From Psychromonas marina (GTDB lineage: Bacteria > Pseudomonadota > Gammaproteobacteria > Enterobacterales > Psychromonadaceae), in contig NZ_BSPQ01000001.1 of assembly GCF_030161115.1 (NCBI RefSeq), forward strand, positions 558,001 through 622,000: a DNA stretch of 64,000 bases. Direction: 5' to 3'. Below are positions 18,119-28,123 of the stretch, piece by piece. A program made the translations under genes and the position numbers. The notes beneath the pieces are model-generated. The model ran no database searches. It saw only the letters and a list, made by a program, of their open reading frames with translations, and was not told the DNA's origin. The stretch's first letter is position 1; every line of letters starts with the position of its first letter.

Positions 18119-19083
18119 GTAATAAACCGAGCCAATTGACTGCAGGTAAAAAACTACGCGATGCAGACAAACTTTCTCATATACCAATTAAAGTTATCCC
18201 ATCAGATAAAAGCACGGTATTGAAAAAACCTGCATGGATGAAAATTAAGTTAAAATCAGATAATACGCGTGTGACTGAAATCAAAAAAGCACTGCGTAAG
18301 AACAAGCTACATTCTGTTTGTGAAGAAGCCTCTTGTCCTAACTTAAATGAATGTTTTAATCACGGTACTGCGACCTTTATGATTTTAGGTGAGATATGTA
18401 CACGACGTTGCCCATTCTGCGATGTTGGCCACGGTAAGCCACTAGCTGTTGATACAGATGAACCAAAGAAATTAGCTGAAACAATTAAAGATATGAAGCT
18501 AAAATACGTCGTTATTACTTCGGTTGACCGAGATGATTTACGTGATGGTGGTGCACAACACTTTGCTGATTGTATTCGTGAGATACGTCTATTAAACCCA
18601 GAAATAAAAATTGAAATCTTAGTTCCTGACTTCAAAGGTAGAATGGATAAAGCGTTAGCATGCTTTGAAAATGATGTACCCGATGTGTTTAACCATAACC
18701 TTGAAACAGCGCCACATCTTTACAAACAGGTTCGCCCTGGTGCTGATTACAAATGGTCACTACAACTGCTTAAAAAATTCAAAGAGCAACACCCTGAAGT
18801 ACCAACAAAATCAGGTCTAATGATGGGCTTGGGTGAAACCAATGAAGAGATTGAACAGGTAATAGTGGATCTTAACGCCCATGGTGTGACGATGCTGACC
18901 TTAGGCCAATATCTGCAACCTAGCCTTAACCATTTAGCGGTTGAGCGCTACGTGCCACCAGCAGAGTTTGACGAGCTAGGCTTAAAAGCAAAAGCATTAG
19001 GCTTTGAGCATGCAGCCTGTGGTCCATTGGTACGTTCTTCATACCATGCAGATCTACAAGCTTCAGGTAAAGAAGTGAAATAG
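18115..19083 (+). CDS. lipA: LipA, lipoyl synthase
   Basis: Radical SAM enzyme that inserts two sulfurs into octanoyl-lipoyl domains. The 322-residue protein has both iron-sulfur motifs. The auxiliary cluster cysteines are in [12 protein letters not shown] and the radical-SAM CxxxCxxC is in [16 protein letters not shown]. The C-terminal [14 protein letters not shown] carries the conserved RSSYHA sequence. A hairpin-forming repeat follows 11 bases after the stop. Confidence 0.97.
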   Translation: MSNKPSQLTAGKKLRDADKLSHIPIKVIPSDKSTVLKKPAWMKIKLKSDNTRVTEIKKALRKNKLHSVCEEASCPNLNECFNHGTATFMILGEICTRRCPFCDVGHGKPLAVDTDEPKKLAETIKDMKLKYVVITSVDRDDLRDGGAQHFADCIREIRLLNPEIKIEILVPDFKGRMDKALACFENDVPDVFNHNLETAPHLYKQVRPGADYKWSLQLLKKFKEQHPEVPTKSGLMMGLGETNEEIEQVIVDLNAHGVTMLTLGQYLQPSLNHLAVERYVPPAEFDELGLKAKALGFEHAACGPLVRSSYHADLQASGKEVK

Positions 19084-19094
19084 CTTCATATATC

Positions 19095-19140
19095 AGCTGT
19101 CAGTCTTTAGCTGTCAGCTGATAGCTAAAGACTGACAGCT
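19095..19140. repeat. Long inverted repeat built of AGCTGTC/AGCTGAT units
   Basis: An 18-bp perfect stem (AGCTGTCAGTCTTTAGCT and its complement) with a 10-base loop that itself contains the same short word. It lies between the convergent lipA and patatin genes. Neither side has a T run, so it is not a textbook terminator. The repeated AGCTGTCAG/AGCTGAT word looks like an extragenic palindromic element. It could still stop transcription from both sides or protect mRNA 3' ends. Confidence 0.7.
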
Positions 19141-19147
19141 AAAAAGC

Positions 19148-21400
19148 CTACCAATTCTTCCCTAGTGAGAAAAAGACCGTTATTTCATCCTCTTCTGCAC
19201 TATTCATCAACGTTGCATAACCCACGCCAATAACAGCAGGACCAAAGGTCGTATCGGTGCCTAAATAAATACTTGCCGAGGCAACTAGCTCCTCGATATC
19301 AATTGATTCATTCAACTGCCATACATTACCCGTTTCAAGGCTAGTACCAAGATAAAGCGGTAACCCCGTACCTCCAGGTATATCACGCCCTAAGTCATAT
19401 TGATAAACAATCACTGCGAGTGCCTTATTGGCACCAATAATAGAGTCTTTTTGGTAACCTGAAAGGTTTAAGAAGCCACCTAATTCAGAGTAACGAATGG
19501 AAAGATCATTATCCGTCAACACAGTCCCATAGGAAGCAATACCAACAAAAGTATGATGACCAAGCCCTAAAGCTCCTCGCCAATCAATATTTAGCTCAAC
19601 AGAGAGTTCCTTTTGATTATCAAATAGGGAATGAGAAAAATCATCTTTACGCGCGGTGACATCAACTTGAAATTTATTACCTTGGGTAGGAAAGTTAATA
19701 CTATTTAACGTATCATAACCCAAGGAAATATAAGCCCCTAAAGAATCATAACGTAGCTCTTCATAGTCATTACCTTCAAAACTTACATTGCCGACTTCAC
19801 CTACAATACCCAATTCAGAGATACCATAATCGCTATAATGATAACCAAGCCCCAATCGCAACTCAGCAAAACGGTTACTTAACTCAGAGTGCTGTTGCCC
19901 GGTACTAATTTCATTTTCAGTAAACTTATCCTCTTTAAGCTGAAGACGGCTACGAGAAAAAAAGCTTTGGTGCTTATCTAGTGGCTGGTAGAACTCTGTT
20001 GAGATAGCACTTTCCCAGCCTAACGACAATTCATTTTTCCATTGCCCACCATTATCGGTAATGTCTGTTAATAGATAAGCAAAGTCGAGCGAAAACATCG
20101 AAATTGTGGAGAAATCCCCCTGCCAATTAAAACCAAATTTCAGGTAATTCGGTCCCCAATACTTTGCTTTTGTGGTCAACGTTATTTTTCGTCCTGCAGG
20201 GGTATCGGTAAATTCTGCATTGACTGATTCAAAACGATCTAATGCATAAACTTTGTCGATGGCAGATTCGAGCGCCTCTTTGCTAACCACATCACCGATC
20301 TCAATAGCAAAATGCTCTTCAATGATAGCAAGGTCAACCTTTGACTGATTGTCGTATTCAATTGCAATAACAGGCTGAAAAAGAGGTTGCATCCAGACTC
20401 TACTTTTTTGCTTTTTAGCAAAGAGGTATTGCTCAAATTCTTTATCGGTTACCCCTAATTCACTAAACTTACTTTGACTTGCCAATGCGGCCGCTTCACC
20501 CTTTGCTAATGCGACAGCGAGAATAGAAAAATCAGTGGTGCTCAATTCATCAATATCAGGACGAATCAGTATATCTTGATCGCTAAGCAGTGATTTTTGA
20601 TTATCAGTCGTTGTGATGGTAAGAATATTAGATAATTGATTAAGCACATCGACGGTGCTGTTTATCTGGCTTTGTTCTAATAATGGCGAGCCAATATCGA
20701 CAGCAATAATGATATCAGCGCCCATTTCACGTGCGACATTAACCGGCATATTATTGATTATTCCACCATCAACTAATAACCGCCCATCAATTTCAGTTGG
20801 CTCTAACGCACCAGGGACAGTTGAAGAGGCCTTCATCGCTTGAGTAATACTGCCATGGTCCAAGACCACCGCTTTAGCACTACTGATATCAGTTGCTACC
20901 GCACGATAAGGAATCGCTAAGTCATCAAAGCTATCAAACTCTCCTACCGCATCCGTAGAGAGCTTTAGCAGTTGCAATGCGGATTGCCCTAACAATAAGC
21001 CTGATGGCATCTTTAAGGTGCCATCACTGTACCCCAAACGTACGGTTATATTGTATTTATCACGCAGCTGTTTATCTTCATAGAGTAGATCTTCACGAGG
21101 GATAAAATCGGAGTAACCTTTATCCCATTGTGTATTAAACATGATCTCTTCAATTTGGTCAGGGCTAAACCCCAACGCATACCAACCACCAATATAAGAA
21201 CCAATGCTGGTACCAACAATATAATCGATCGGTACTTTATTCGCTTCTAATACCCTTAATACACCAATGTGAGCAGCACCTTTCGCTCCACCACCGCTGA
21301 GCACCAAGCCCACTTTAGGGCGTTCATTTGCAGACACTGTAGAAAGAGAAAAGAGAAATAAAAAAGCCAGTAAAAAATTCCGTTTTATAATATTAGCCAC
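19148..21400 (-). CDS. Patatin-like phospholipase with POTRA and outer-membrane barrel (PlpD-like)
   Basis: A 750-residue protein whose layout matches the PlpD / type Vd group. A signal peptide (to about residue 24) is followed by a patatin domain at about 28-320 with oxyanion loop GGGAKG (36-41), nucleophile Ser65 in GTSIG and the catalytic Asp211 in DGG. A POTRA-like domain lies at about 335-415, then a BamA/TamA-type beta-barrel ending in aromatic NW. Family members are lipid hydrolases placed at the outer membrane. The start is GTG at 21400, overlapping the mshG stop by eight bases, so it is probably co-transcribed with the msh genes. No role in pilus biology is proven. Confidence 0.88.
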   Translation of the reverse strand: MANIIKRNFLLAFLFLFSLSTVSANERPKVGLVLSGGGAKGAAHIGVLRVLEANKVPIDYIVGTSIGSYIGGWYALGFSPDQIEEIMFNTQWDKGYSDFIPREDLLYEDKQLRDKYNITVRLGYSDGTLKMPSGLLLGQSALQLLKLSTDAVGEFDSFDDLAIPYRAVATDISSAKAVVLDHGSITQAMKASSTVPGALEPTEIDGRLLVDGGIINNMPVNVAREMGADIIIAVDIGSPLLEQSQINSTVDVLNQLSNILTITTTDNQKSLLSDQDILIRPDIDELSTTDFSILAVALAKGEAAALASQSKFSELGVTDKEFEQYLFAKKQKSRVWMQPLFQPVIAIEYDNQSKVDLAIIEEHFAIEIGDVVSKEALESAIDKVYALDRFESVNAEFTDTPAGRKITLTTKAKYWGPNYLKFGFNWQGDFSTISMFSLDFAYLLTDITDNGGQWKNELSLGWESAISTEFYQPLDKHQSFFSRSRLQLKEDKFTENEISTGQQHSELSNRFAELRLGLGYHYSDYGISELGIVGEVGNVSFEGNDYEELRYDSLGAYISLGYDTLNSINFPTQGNKFQVDVTARKDDFSHSLFDNQKELSVELNIDWRGALGLGHHTFVGIASYGTVLTDNDLSIRYSELGGFLNLSGYQKDSIIGANKALAVIVYQYDLGRDIPGGTGLPLYLGTSLETGNVWQLNESIDIEELVASASIYLGTDTTFGPAVIGVGYATLMNSAEEDEITVFFSLGKNW

Positions 21401-22613
21401 CTTTCATTGCCCCCATCATATCCCACATAGGGGTAAATATACCTAATGCTAAAATCAGTACCATACCAGCAACAAAGCAGATCAAAATAGGCTCTATTTT
21501 AGCGGTCATGTTTTTAAGCTCATAATCTACTTCACGTTCATAAAAGTCAGCGGCTTCATTGAGTAATTCATCAATTTGTCCGGTCTCTTCACCCACGGCG
21601 ATCATCTGTAATACTAATGGGGTGAACAGCCCTGCTGCCGTTGCGGTTTTGAGTAGCTGCTCACCTGATTCAATGCCACTACGCATACCTAAAATTTTAG
21701 TTTTAAGGTAGCTGTTATCGACGGCATTGGCGATTAAATAAAGCGCATTATTGAGGGGCACACCAGCACTAAGCATCATTGCAAAACTACGTGAAAAACG
21801 CGCTAATAGTGAACGTTCAACAACACTGCCAATAATAGGAATTTTTAACTTCCATTTATCCCATGAGTAAGCACCTTTAGGTGTATTGAGCCACAATTTT
21901 ATACCCACAAAAGTTGCAATTAAAATGCCTAACATCCATCCCCAATAATCAACAAAAAAGGAAGAGGTACCTAACAGTACTTGGGTTGTCCAGGGTAACT
22001 CGGCATTAAATTTTGCAAACATACCGGCAAAGGTTGGAATAACATAAATATTTAAAATAACCATTGCGATAGCCAATGCAATCAAAACAAAGGTTGGATA
22101 GCGCATTGCGCTTTTAACACGCTTACGCGTCTCTACCTCTTGCTCTAAATATTGAGCTAGCTGTAAAAAAACACGATCTAACTGACCGGTATTTTCACCC
22201 ACCTGAATTAATGAAACGTAAAGTTGTGAAAATACACGCGGATGTGCGCCCATTGCAGCAGAAAGAGAGTTACCGTTACGCATACGGTTCAATACATCTT
22301 GTAAAGAATCAGCCAGTAACACAGAGTGAGTTGATTCTGCTAAGCCATTAATCGCGCGTAATATAGGAATACCCGCTTTAGTCAGTGAATATATCTGCCG
22401 AGTAAATATAATTAAATCCGTGGCTTTAACCTTGGAGGCAAACACTAAACTGAGATCTAAGCTCTCCCCGCCTGATTTTTGCTCTTTGATAGAATTAGGT
22501 AAAATCCCTTTTTGCATCACTTGATCAGCTGCGGCATCCATCGAACTCGCTTCTACGACGCCTTTGACAGTGGCACCTTGTTGATCGCGTCCTGCATACT
22601 TAAAAGTCGCCAT
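21393..22613 (-). CDS. mshG: MshG, type IV pilus inner-membrane platform protein
   Basis: Platform protein of the GspF/PilC family that connects the assembly ATPase to pilin polymerisation. The 406-residue protein has two GspF domains (about residues 60-200 and 265-395) and three to four membrane helices. Motifs include IFTRQIYSLTKAGIPI and VGENTGQLDRVFLQLA, repeated as AVGEETGQIDELLNEAA. The ends are the family norm (MATFKYAGRDQQG at the start, GIFTPMWDMMGAMKGG at the end). It overlaps mshE by one base and is followed by the patatin gene. Confidence 0.93.
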   Translation of the reverse strand: MATFKYAGRDQQGATVKGVVEASSMDAAADQVMQKGILPNSIKEQKSGGESLDLSLVFASKVKATDLIIFTRQIYSLTKAGIPILRAINGLAESTHSVLLADSLQDVLNRMRNGNSLSAAMGAHPRVFSQLYVSLIQVGENTGQLDRVFLQLAQYLEQEVETRKRVKSAMRYPTFVLIALAIAMVILNIYVIPTFAGMFAKFNAELPWTTQVLLGTSSFFVDYWGWMLGILIATFVGIKLWLNTPKGAYSWDKWKLKIPIIGSVVERSLLARFSRSFAMMLSAGVPLNNALYLIANAVDNSYLKTKILGMRSGIESGEQLLKTATAAGLFTPLVLQMIAVGEETGQIDELLNEAADFYEREVDYELKNMTAKIEPILICFVAGMVLILALGIFTPMWDMMGAMKGG

Positions 22614-24430
22614 TAGTTATTAGTATCTGTAGATGAAGCATCACGCGGTGTCAGCGTTAATCCCGCTTCTTTTGATAACGAATCTGTTGCAGGTTGTTGA
22701 CGTATGCCAGTTGATTTATGTACCTTATCAAAACGGTCAACGAGCTTAAACACCTCAACGAGAGAGGTGATTCCCTGTTTCGCATAATCAAGCGCGGCAA
22801 TCGCTAGAGGTTGGAAATAAGGAGACTGCTGTGCTGCAATAGAAAAAGCTTCTGTATCATCAAGACGCAATGCAGATACCATGGCATTATCAATCTCAAG
22901 TAACTCAAAAACACCGATACGCCCGCGATAGCCTGTAAATTGGCAACGCTGACAACCCGGAGAAGTGTAAAAAGAAGTATCAGTTAACGGTTCATCGGTT
23001 AACTGCTCTAATAATATTTGCTGTTCGATAGGTGTTTTCTGTTCTGTCTTACAGTTTTCACATAAACGACGAATCAAACGCTGTGCAACGACGGCACGCA
23101 ATGCACTTGCGACTAAGTAGCCCGGAGCACCCATATCTAACAGTCTTAATGTACTACTTATGGCATCGTTGGTGTGAAGCGTAGAAAGTACTAAATGACC
23201 GGTTAATGCACCACGTAGTCCAATCTCCATCGTTTCACTGTCACGCATCTCACCCACTAATAAGATATCCGGATCTTGACGCAGTGCAGTACGTAAAACG
23301 GTAGAGAAATCTAAGCCTATTTTACTGTTAACTTGCACTTGGTTTACCCGTGGTAAACGGTATTCAACCGGATCCTCTACGGTAATAATTTTACTGCCCG
23401 GCGCATTTAAGGTATTCAATGCAGAATACAGCGTGGTCGTTTTACCACTCCCCGTCGGACCGGTGACTAAAATTAATCCATTCGGTCTCTTTAGTTGTAA
23501 CTCTAAGCGTTTTTTAAGATCACTAGGAACACCGATTTCATCAAAGGAGAGGACACCACCCGATTGGTCGAGCAGGCGCATAACAACAGATTCGCCCTCT
23601 TGAATCGGCATCGTTGAAACACGAATATCAATACTTTTATTTTTAATTTTGATATTAAATCGTCCATCTTGCGGTAGACGTTTTTCTGAAATATCCAATT
23701 GTGCCATTAATTTCAAGCGTAATACTAAGGCGCTCGCGATGCCGCTTTCAGGCAATAACGTTTCCTGTAAAACACCATCTACACGCTGACGAATGCGTAA
23801 TACTTTTTCATCGGGTTCAATATGGATATCTGACGCACCAACTTGCACGGCATCTTCAAACAGGGATTGTAATAACTTAACTACCGTTGCATCAGAACCT
23901 TCGCCGCCTAACTCTAATCCACTGACATCAAACGCGGAGTTTTCACCATGTTCTTCGCTAAGTTTAACCGCGAATGAGGCGATCTCTTTGGTACGACGAT
24001 AAACGCGATCAAAAGATTCAATGAGCTGATCTTCACGCGCTAACATCAACTCAAACTCTCGTCCTTTTAATAGCGTAGATAATACGTCTAAACTATGAAG
24101 ATCTGCTGGATCTGAAACGACCAACGTGATCTTGTCACCATTATCATGGATCGCTAAAGCACGTAAACGACGCGCATGTACCTCTGGAATAAGCTGTACT
24201 GCATTATGATCTATTTTTACTTTAAGCAGGTCGACAATTTCAATGTCGAGCTGTCTAGAAAGAAAGGTGAGAATCTGCTCTTCACTGATATAACCAAGAT
24301 GTATGAGTGTCGCGCCTAACTTTAAACCAAGGTTGCGTTGCTCTTTTAATGCATTACCTAACTGTGCTTCACTAATCAACTGCTCTTCTACAAGAAGGTC
24401 ACCTAAACGTTTTTTGAGTTGCGGTTTCAT
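22613..24430 (-). CDS. mshE: MshE, pilus assembly ATPase with cyclic-di-GMP-binding N-domain
   Basis: Hexameric GspE/PilB-type ATPase that drives pilus extension. The 605-residue protein opens with the MshEN domain: paired motifs RLGDLLVEEQLIS (8-20) and LGATLIHLGYIS (38-49). In Vibrio cholerae MshE these motifs bind cyclic-di-GMP. Walker A is GPTGSGKT (324-331). The tetracysteine zinc motif uses Cys457, 460, 493 and 496. It lies between mshN (eight bases) and mshG (one-base overlap). Context separates it from GspE or PilB. Confidence 0.93.
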   Translation of the reverse strand: MKPQLKKRLGDLLVEEQLISEAQLGNALKEQRNLGLKLGATLIHLGYISEEQILTFLSRQLDIEIVDLLKVKIDHNAVQLIPEVHARRLRALAIHDNGDKITLVVSDPADLHSLDVLSTLLKGREFELMLAREDQLIESFDRVYRRTKEIASFAVKLSEEHGENSAFDVSGLELGGEGSDATVVKLLQSLFEDAVQVGASDIHIEPDEKVLRIRQRVDGVLQETLLPESGIASALVLRLKLMAQLDISEKRLPQDGRFNIKIKNKSIDIRVSTMPIQEGESVVMRLLDQSGGVLSFDEIGVPSDLKKRLELQLKRPNGLILVTGPTGSGKTTTLYSALNTLNAPGSKIITVEDPVEYRLPRVNQVQVNSKIGLDFSTVLRTALRQDPDILLVGEMRDSETMEIGLRGALTGHLVLSTLHTNDAISSTLRLLDMGAPGYLVASALRAVVAQRLIRRLCENCKTEQKTPIEQQILLEQLTDEPLTDTSFYTSPGCQRCQFTGYRGRIGVFELLEIDNAMVSALRLDDTEAFSIAAQQSPYFQPLAIAALDYAKQGITSLVEVFKLVDRFDKVHKSTGIRQQPATDSLSKEAGLTLTPRDASSTDTNN

Positions 24431-24438
24431 CGATTCCC

Positions 24439-25539
24439 TTACTGATTTGCTAAATAGGTTAAGCGTTGATTAATATATTTTTTAGCATTGCTGGAAAGGT
24501 CAATCTGTAGCAATGCTTTGCGATAGTTTTCAACCGCCAGCGGCTCTTTACCCAATTTATCTTGGGCAATCGCCAAGGACATTCTCCAACGACCATTATT
24601 AGGTCTCTGTGTTAATAACCCTTCAAATAAAACTTCTGAACGCGCATAGTCTTTAAATTTTTGCGCTAAAATGGCATAACTAACATGGTAATCCAGATGC
24701 CCTTCAACCGCAGGAGGCGACTGCTGTAAATAAAGATAAGCTTTCTTCTGTTGATCATTTTTTAATGCAATACGCGATAACATTAAATTAAAATCGGAGT
24801 GCTCTGGGTACTGAACGGCTCCTTTTTGTAACAAGCTTTTCGCCTGTCCCTGTTCACCAATACTAAAATAATAAAGCGCTAAAGACTCACGTACATGATG
24901 CAGATCTGGCTTAACATTTAACGCCTTAATTTTCTCTTGAGAGGCTAATTGCTTATCACCTTTTGCGAGTGCTTTTTCTGCACTTTTTAGATGAATATCA
25001 GCGAGCTCTGATGTTGTTAATACCGATTTTTTAATCTCTAAATGCGCTGTTTTTTTAGGCTCAACCTGTGCTTTTGTTTTTTCAGCAACTGGCTTAGCAG
25101 GAGTTTGTTTAGCGGGAGTCGTGACTTTGTTAGGGGTTGCTTCCTTAGGTGTCGTAACCTTCGCTGTGACGGGTAATTCAGGTTGAACCACTGGCAAGAT
25201 TTTTACTGCAACTTTAGGAGTGTCATCCACTTTCTTTTGAGTTACCGCAGTAGAAGTCGTTGCAGGTTCGAGCTCTTTGGTAACAACAGGCTCTGATGTT
25301 ATTGGTAAAGCGGTATCAACAGGAGTCAAGCGTGTCTGATTCGGCTGTTCGCTATTGTTTGCTGCGCTCTCTTTATCGTAAATAAGAAAAGACAAACCGA
25401 TCGAAGAAGCCAATAACAGGCTAATCAATGCAAACAGTAATACCTTCTTTTTTTGTTTCTTTACTGGTACAGAAGAGAGCATCGGTGACTCATCATGATT
25501 CGCCTGTAACCCTTTATGCATCTTATTTATAATGCTCAT
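24439..25539 (-). CDS. mshN: MshN, TPR protein of the MSHA system
   Basis: A 366-residue single-pass membrane protein from the ATG at 25539, which overlaps the mshM stop (ATGA) and has an AAGGGC ribosome site. Parts: short cytoplasmic tail, membrane helix at about residues 30-50 (KVLLFALISLLLASSIGLSF), a long linker rich in P, T, K and V (about 60-165), then tetratricopeptide repeats from about 180 to the end. The repeats match MshN. It is probably a periplasmic scaffold for assembly. Confidence 0.87.
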   Translation of the reverse strand: MSIINKMHKGLQANHDESPMLSSVPVKKQKKKVLLFALISLLLASSIGLSFLIYDKESAANNSEQPNQTRLTPVDTALPITSEPVVTKELEPATTSTAVTQKKVDDTPKVAVKILPVVQPELPVTAKVTTPKEATPNKVTTPAKQTPAKPVAEKTKAQVEPKKTAHLEIKKSVLTTSELADIHLKSAEKALAKGDKQLASQEKIKALNVKPDLHHVRESLALYYFSIGEQGQAKSLLQKGAVQYPEHSDFNLMLSRIALKNDQQKKAYLYLQQSPPAVEGHLDYHVSYAILAQKFKDYARSEVLFEGLLTQRPNNGRWRMSLAIAQDKLGKEPLAVENYRKALLQIDLSSNAKKYINQRLTYLANQ

Positions 25540-26441
25540 AGTAGCCCTTTCCACCATAATAATAGTGTCGTATTAAGCACAATAAATGAGAGTAATAATA
25601 ACCACCATCCAGTTAAGGTTGGCAGCGCATATGCATCTTCAGTATCAGCAACCGCCTCTTTAACAAGTTTGTTAGTGATTTTATAATGTTGCTCGCCATA
25701 ACTTAGCATTAATATTTTATGGGAAAGTATATTGATTAAACGTGGAATACCACGACTGGCTTGGCTTATTTTACGGCAAACCCTAGTGCTAAAAAGGCGT
25801 GCACCACGGTAACCGGCTTGTTTCAAACGCTCTGAAATGTAATGCTCAATCTCTTGCTCTGACAGTGCACGCAGTTGATAAGAGAAGGTGATACGTTGAC
25901 GTAATTGGCGTAACTTAGGATCCGCTAGACGCAGATCTAACTCAGGCTGCCCAAACAGAATCACTTGTAATAGTTTATCCGCATCAGTTTCAAGGTTAGA
26001 AAACAAACGTAACGCCTCTAAGGTAGAATCAGGTAGCGCTTGCGCCTCATCTACTAATACCAGTACTTTTATCCCTTCATCTCGCAATGTTAATAAGCGT
26101 TCTTTTATCTTTTCAGTCAGCAAGAATTGCTCATCAAAATCGGCTTTATCAATGCCTATTTTACTGGCTAATAAACAACGCAATTCATGGGCACTCAAAT
26201 AGGCATTATCAATAATACAGAGGTGGTATTGCTCAGACAGTTCTTGCTGAAGTTTATTACACAACAACGTTTTGCCTGTGCCTACTTCGCCGGTTATTTT
26301 CAGAATACTTTCGCCAAAAGAAAGCGCAGTGGTGATCACCTCTAACGCTTCTTTATGAGGAATAAAATCGATATAAAAATGGGGATCCGCGGTTAAAGAA
26401 AAAGGTGCTTTTTCCAATCCGAAATGTGTTAAATAGCTCAT
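25536..26441 (-). CDS. mshM: MshM, ExeA-like AAA ATPase of the MSHA system
   Basis: A 301-residue ATPase of the ExeA/GspA type, thought to help place the secretin in the peptidoglycan. Walker A is GEVGTGKT (51-58) and Walker B is VLVLVDEAQ with Asp131-Glu132. The opening MSYLTHFGLEKAPFSLTADP is typical of ExeA-like proteins. A single C-terminal membrane helix lies at about 278-298. Overlaps with mshL (start) and mshN (end) are four bases each. Confidence 0.92.
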   Translation of the reverse strand: MSYLTHFGLEKAPFSLTADPHFYIDFIPHKEALEVITTALSFGESILKITGEVGTGKTLLCNKLQQELSEQYHLCIIDNAYLSAHELRCLLASKIGIDKADFDEQFLLTEKIKERLLTLRDEGIKVLVLVDEAQALPDSTLEALRLFSNLETDADKLLQVILFGQPELDLRLADPKLRQLRQRITFSYQLRALSEQEIEHYISERLKQAGYRGARLFSTRVCRKISQASRGIPRLINILSHKILMLSYGEQHYKITNKLVKEAVADTEDAYALPTLTGWWLLLLSFIVLNTTLLLWWKGLL

Positions 26442-28096
26442 TTAGATGGATACCATTTTTCAATTAAATCAGATGATTTTTGAATCTCTTGTTTCCATGT
26501 ATCCTGCTTGACCACTTGCGGTTTCACCAGAATCACCAACTCGGTTTTATTATTCACTTTCTGTCGATTAGTAAATAACTCGCCTAACCAAGGAATATCA
26601 CCAAGAAAGGGAACTTGAGAAACAAGATCTTGCTCGATGGTTTTCATCAAACCACCGATAACAATCACTTCACCAGAGTTCGCTTTTACCACCGTATCAG
26701 ACTCACGGACGTCACTCTTTGCAACAGGAATAACTAAATTGCCATCTGTGCCACCATAACTAATGGTTTTGGTTTGCTCTTCAACATCAATAATTGCCGG
26801 GTGAATATGTAATAGTACCGAGTCATCATCATTTATCTTAGGCGTTACATCCACGGAAATACCCGAGAAAAATGGCGTTAATTCAACCGTTGGACTTGAG
26901 GTCGTTGCCGTTCCGGTTACCGTTGTGGTTGATATATCGGTAACAAAGTATTCATCGCCACCGACTTTAATAATCGCTTTTTGATTATTCATCGCGGTAA
27001 TACGTGGTTTCGACAGTACGTTCACATCACCTTGCGTCGCAAGCAAAGAGAGCACACCGCTAAAGTCACCACTTTTTACGGTTAATGCACCACCACCACC
27101 AATGGTATTCTGGATAATACTGTCGGCAAGCTGAGAGGTTGTATTAAGTAGCACGTTAGCGCCAGTGTCCGCAGCTGTACTCCAATTGACCCCTTGTTGG
27201 TACTCATCACTAAGGGTCACTTCAATCAATTGCATCTCTAAGATAACTTGTCGAGTTAGGTGATCCGTCTCTTTTTCTAAAAACTCACGAATAGTGCGAA
27301 TTTCATTAGGATAAGCACGAATAGTGATAACACCTGACATCGGGCTAACAATCACATCACGGCCATTTTTATTATCTAATAGCGTATTGATTTTTGTCTC
27401 TAGGTAAGCCCAATAGTTTGTACTGGTTACCGTGGTTATTTTAGTGCCATCTTGCAATCCGTTTGATGAAAACTCACCACTAAACTCTTTACTCGTATTA
27501 TTATCTAACCCTTGAGAATAACCACTTGAACTGTTCGATGAACTATCTGAGTCACTGTCACTACTGTCATCGTCAGTGTCATCCGTTAAATTACCTGCCA
27601 GTACCGTAGTACGAGATCCGCCCATACGATTCATAAATAGGTAATCAAGGGTGAAACTTGCAATACGCATCCCAGAAGGATAAATATGGTAAACACGCCC
27701 TTTTAATTTAACTTCATAACCATACATATCTTCAATGACACGTATTGCTTCTGGCAAGGTCACCTGTTTCAATGAGAGCGTTATCTCCCCTGAAACATCA
27801 GGGTGAATCGCAACGCTAAAATCAGAATCATTAATCAAAGAGGCAAAAAATATACGTGCATCAACATCACGCGCCGAAATATCGATACGTCTCTCTTCGA
27901 CCGCAATATCTTGACTCAATTCACTTAAATCTGCATACAGCTCATCTTCAATATCTTCAGGAAGAATTAGGTCAGAAATGAGTTGGTCATCGGATGCTTG
28001 CAATACCTCTTTCTGTGCAGCAGCATCATTCTTTTTGGTTACTTGGCATGCCGTTAACATTAAAATACAACAGCTAATTGATATGATTTTTTTCAT
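26438..28096 (-). CDS. mshL: MshL, outer-membrane secretin of the MSHA pilus
   Basis: Forms the outer-membrane channel for the pilus. The ATG at 28096 gives a 552-residue lipoprotein with lipobox LTAC (Cys17). An in-frame start 15 bases upstream is less likely. N-terminal secretin/TonB short domains are at about 75-140. A Ser/Asp-rich linker follows (about 175-200, with DDDSSDSDSDSSSN). The secretin domain with VEVTLSDEYQ and the final ELVILVKPQVV is at about 280-535. It follows mshK by 27 bases. Confidence 0.93.
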   Translation of the reverse strand: MKKIISISCCILMLTACQVTKKNDAAAQKEVLQASDDQLISDLILPEDIEDELYADLSELSQDIAVEERRIDISARDVDARIFFASLINDSDFSVAIHPDVSGEITLSLKQVTLPEAIRVIEDMYGYEVKLKGRVYHIYPSGMRIASFTLDYLFMNRMGGSRTTVLAGNLTDDTDDDSSDSDSDSSSNSSSGYSQGLDNNTSKEFSGEFSSNGLQDGTKITTVTSTNYWAYLETKINTLLDNKNGRDVIVSPMSGVITIRAYPNEIRTIREFLEKETDHLTRQVILEMQLIEVTLSDEYQQGVNWSTAADTGANVLLNTTSQLADSIIQNTIGGGGALTVKSGDFSGVLSLLATQGDVNVLSKPRITAMNNQKAIIKVGGDEYFVTDISTTTVTGTATTSSPTVELTPFFSGISVDVTPKINDDDSVLLHIHPAIIDVEEQTKTISYGGTDGNLVIPVAKSDVRESDTVVKANSGEVIVIGGLMKTIEQDLVSQVPFLGDIPWLGELFTNRQKVNNKTELVILVKPQVVKQDTWKQEIQKSSDLIEKWYPSK

Positions 28097-28123
28097 CTTT
28101 CTATATTCCATAATACACTCGCC

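Noticed and set aside
22613-24430. The ATPase as type II secretion GspE or type IVa PilB
   Set aside because: The neighbours mshL, mshM, mshN and mshG identify the MSHA system, and no gsp or pil genes occur nearby.
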